Shown: piece by piece, positions 4,732 through 5,765 of the stretch
How positions within the stretch are numbered: the first letter of the stretch is position 1
Layout of the letters: each line of letters starts with the position of its first letter
Source of the DNA: Deltaproteobacteria bacterium
GTDB lineage: Bacteria > Myxococcota_A > UBA9160 > SMWR01
Assembly (NCBI GenBank): GCA_029261905.1
Contig: JAJDAM010000618.1
Location: 1-5,765, forward strand
Direction of reading: 5' to 3'
DNA length: 5,765 nucleotides
Notes under the pieces: generated by a model
Told to the model about the DNA's origin: nothing
What the model saw: only the letters and a program-made list of their open reading frames with translations
The model's database searches: none
Made by a program: the position numbers and the translations under genes

Positions 4732-5765
4732 TCAGTTCACGCCGCGCCCCTTTTCGGCCCAATACTTCGCGCGCAGCGCCTTCTTGTCGGGCTTCCCCAA
4801 CGCTGACAGCGGAATCGCATCCACGATGTCGATACTCTTCGGTGCCTGCACCGAACCCTTCGCGTCCTTGACCAGCGCGACGATCGCGTCGGGATCCACC
4901 GTCTGTCCCGGTCGCGCAACGATCACCGCCTTCACGGCCTCGCCCCAGGTGTCGTCCGGCACACCAATCACCGCGACCTGCGCGACCGCGGGATGCGTGG
5001 CGATGACATCCTCGACCTCTCGCGGAAACACGTTGAAACCTCCCGTGATGATCATGTCTTTCTTGCGGTCGACTATATAAAGAAAGCCGTCTTCATCGAG
5101 GCGCCCCACATCACCGGTATGCAGCCAGCCCCCCGCCAACGCCTCGGCGGTCTGCTCGGGCAGGCCGTGATAGCCGGCCATCACCAAAGGCCCCCGCACG
5201 CAAATTTCACCGGCCTCCCCTTTCGGGACCTCGTTGCAATCGTCGTCGAGCAGCGCGAGCCGCACCCACGGCGTCGGCTTGCCACACGAAGCCAGCCGCT
5301 CGGGCTTGTCGAGATCGTGATCGGCCTTTTTCAAGTGGCTCAGCACCATCGGCGCTTCGGATTGCCCGTAACACTGAAAGAAGATCTTCCCCCACTTCCG
5401 GATCCCGTCCGCCAACCGCGTGGGACTCATCGCGGACGCCCCGTAGATGATCGTCTCCATGCTCGACATGTCTGCGGTCTTCGCCTCTTCCGAATCGAGC
5501 AACACGTAGACCATGACCGGCACCAGGAAGGTCGTCGTGATCTTGTGCTTCTCGACCATGCCGAAGAACTCGGCCGGCGAAAAGCCGGACATCGCGTAGA
5601 GCGCCCCACCCTTCATCAAGGTCGGGACGAATACCGCCGCCGCCGCATGAGACAGAGGCGTCGCGACCAACATCCGAATCTCTTCCGGGAACTCCCACTC
5701 GGCCACCTGGATGATCGTCATCTGCGCCGCAGAGCGAGCGGCCGCCATCACGCCTTTCGGTTTCC
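4732..5765 (-). CDS. Acyl-CoA synthetase (AMP-binding, FadD-like), N-terminus beyond the window
   Basis: Activates a carboxylic acid to its acyl-AMP and then CoA thioester. The frame enters from the right edge in the middle of the phosphate-binding loop: the edge codons read KPKGVM, the end of the SGTTGxPKG motif, so the GTG at 5751 is internal and not a start. Counting from that valine, the adenylation-family motifs follow: TPLSHAAA (31-38), IIYGASAMSP (101-110), the YGQSE motif (128-132, usually YGxTE), GEICVRGPLVMAGYH (181-195), GWLHTGD (208-214), the hinge region YIVDRKKDMIITGGFNVFPREVE (225-247) and the C-terminal catalytic lysine in PLSALGKPDKKALR (314-327, K320). About 343 residues of a usual 500-560 are seen. 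The C-terminal ending resembles FadD3/FadD8-type ligases, so the substrate could be a fatty, steroid-derived or aromatic acid; it cannot be decided here. Confidence 0.93.
   Translation of the reverse strand, partial: KPKGVMAAARSAAQMTIIQVAEWEFPEEIRMLVATPLSHAAAAVFVPTLMKGGALYAMSGFSPAEFFGMVEKHKITTTFLVPVMVYVLLDSEEAKTADMSSMETIIYGASAMSPTRLADGIRKWGKIFFQCYGQSEAPMVLSHLKKADHDLDKPERLASCGKPTPWVRLALLDDDCNEVPKGEAGEICVRGPLVMAGYHGLPEQTAEALAGGWLHTGDVGRLDEDGFLYIVDRKKDMIITGGFNVFPREVEDVIATHPAVAQVAVIGVPDDTWGEAVKAVIVARPGQTVDPDAIVALVKDAKGSVQAPKSIDIVDAIPLSALGKPDKKALRAKYWAEKGRGVN

Noticed and set aside
5749..5751. GTG as the start of the acyl-CoA synthetase
   Set aside because: The frame continues to the edge and the codons before it complete the conserved KPKGV phosphate-binding loop, so the gene is merely cut by the window.
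1..5765. Mobile element, CRISPR, tRNA or defence system
   Set aside because: I saw no transposase, integrase, regularly spaced repeats, cloverleaf or toxin/antitoxin-like gene; the genes look like ordinary chromosomal ones.

Overview
The window is high-GC DNA with four protein genes, two of them cut by the window edges. A long-chain class type III glutamine synthetase, lipoprotein-type secretion, AAGGAG-type ribosome binding sites and a good sigma-54 promoter all point to a Gram-negative bacterium. A Myxococcota, Desulfobacterota or Binatota-like 'deltaproteobacterial' lineage is my guess from general style. No ribosomal or other taxonomic marker is present, so this stays weak.

Layout. Positions 1-1237 (minus strand) hold the first 412 codons of an exported beta-propeller protein of the YVTN/NHL kind, whose C-terminus lies beyond the left edge. 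Positions 1238-1662 are a divergent intergenic region rich in regulatory signals. It carries four tandem 11-bp repeats next to the propeller gene, a possible sigma-70 promoter on the minus strand, a palindrome, and a near-consensus -24/-12 (sigma-54) promoter placed for the downstream gene. Positions 1663-3849 (plus) encode a complete 728-residue glutamine synthetase type III (GlnN). A 15-bp perfect stem-loop at 3897-3930 separates it from the convergent gene at 3971-4456 (minus), a small lipoprotein with 11-residue (33-bp) tandem repeats followed by a TPR-like helical hairpin. Positions 4457-4731 are intergenic. Positions 4732 to the right edge (minus) carry the C-terminal two thirds or so of an acyl-CoA synthetase of the AMP-binding superfamily.

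How they fit together. The genes do not look like one pathway. Glutamine synthetase appears to be a single-gene, nitrogen-controlled unit: sigma-54 promoter, short leader, one gene, strong terminator. The lipoprotein seems to have its own promoter region and to share the terminator. The acyl-CoA synthetase belongs to fatty acid, steroid or aromatic acid activation, and its operon context lies outside the window. I see no mobile element, CRISPR array, RNA gene or defence system. The most informative signals are the sigma-54 promoter, the 11-bp repeat array and the repeat lipoprotein.
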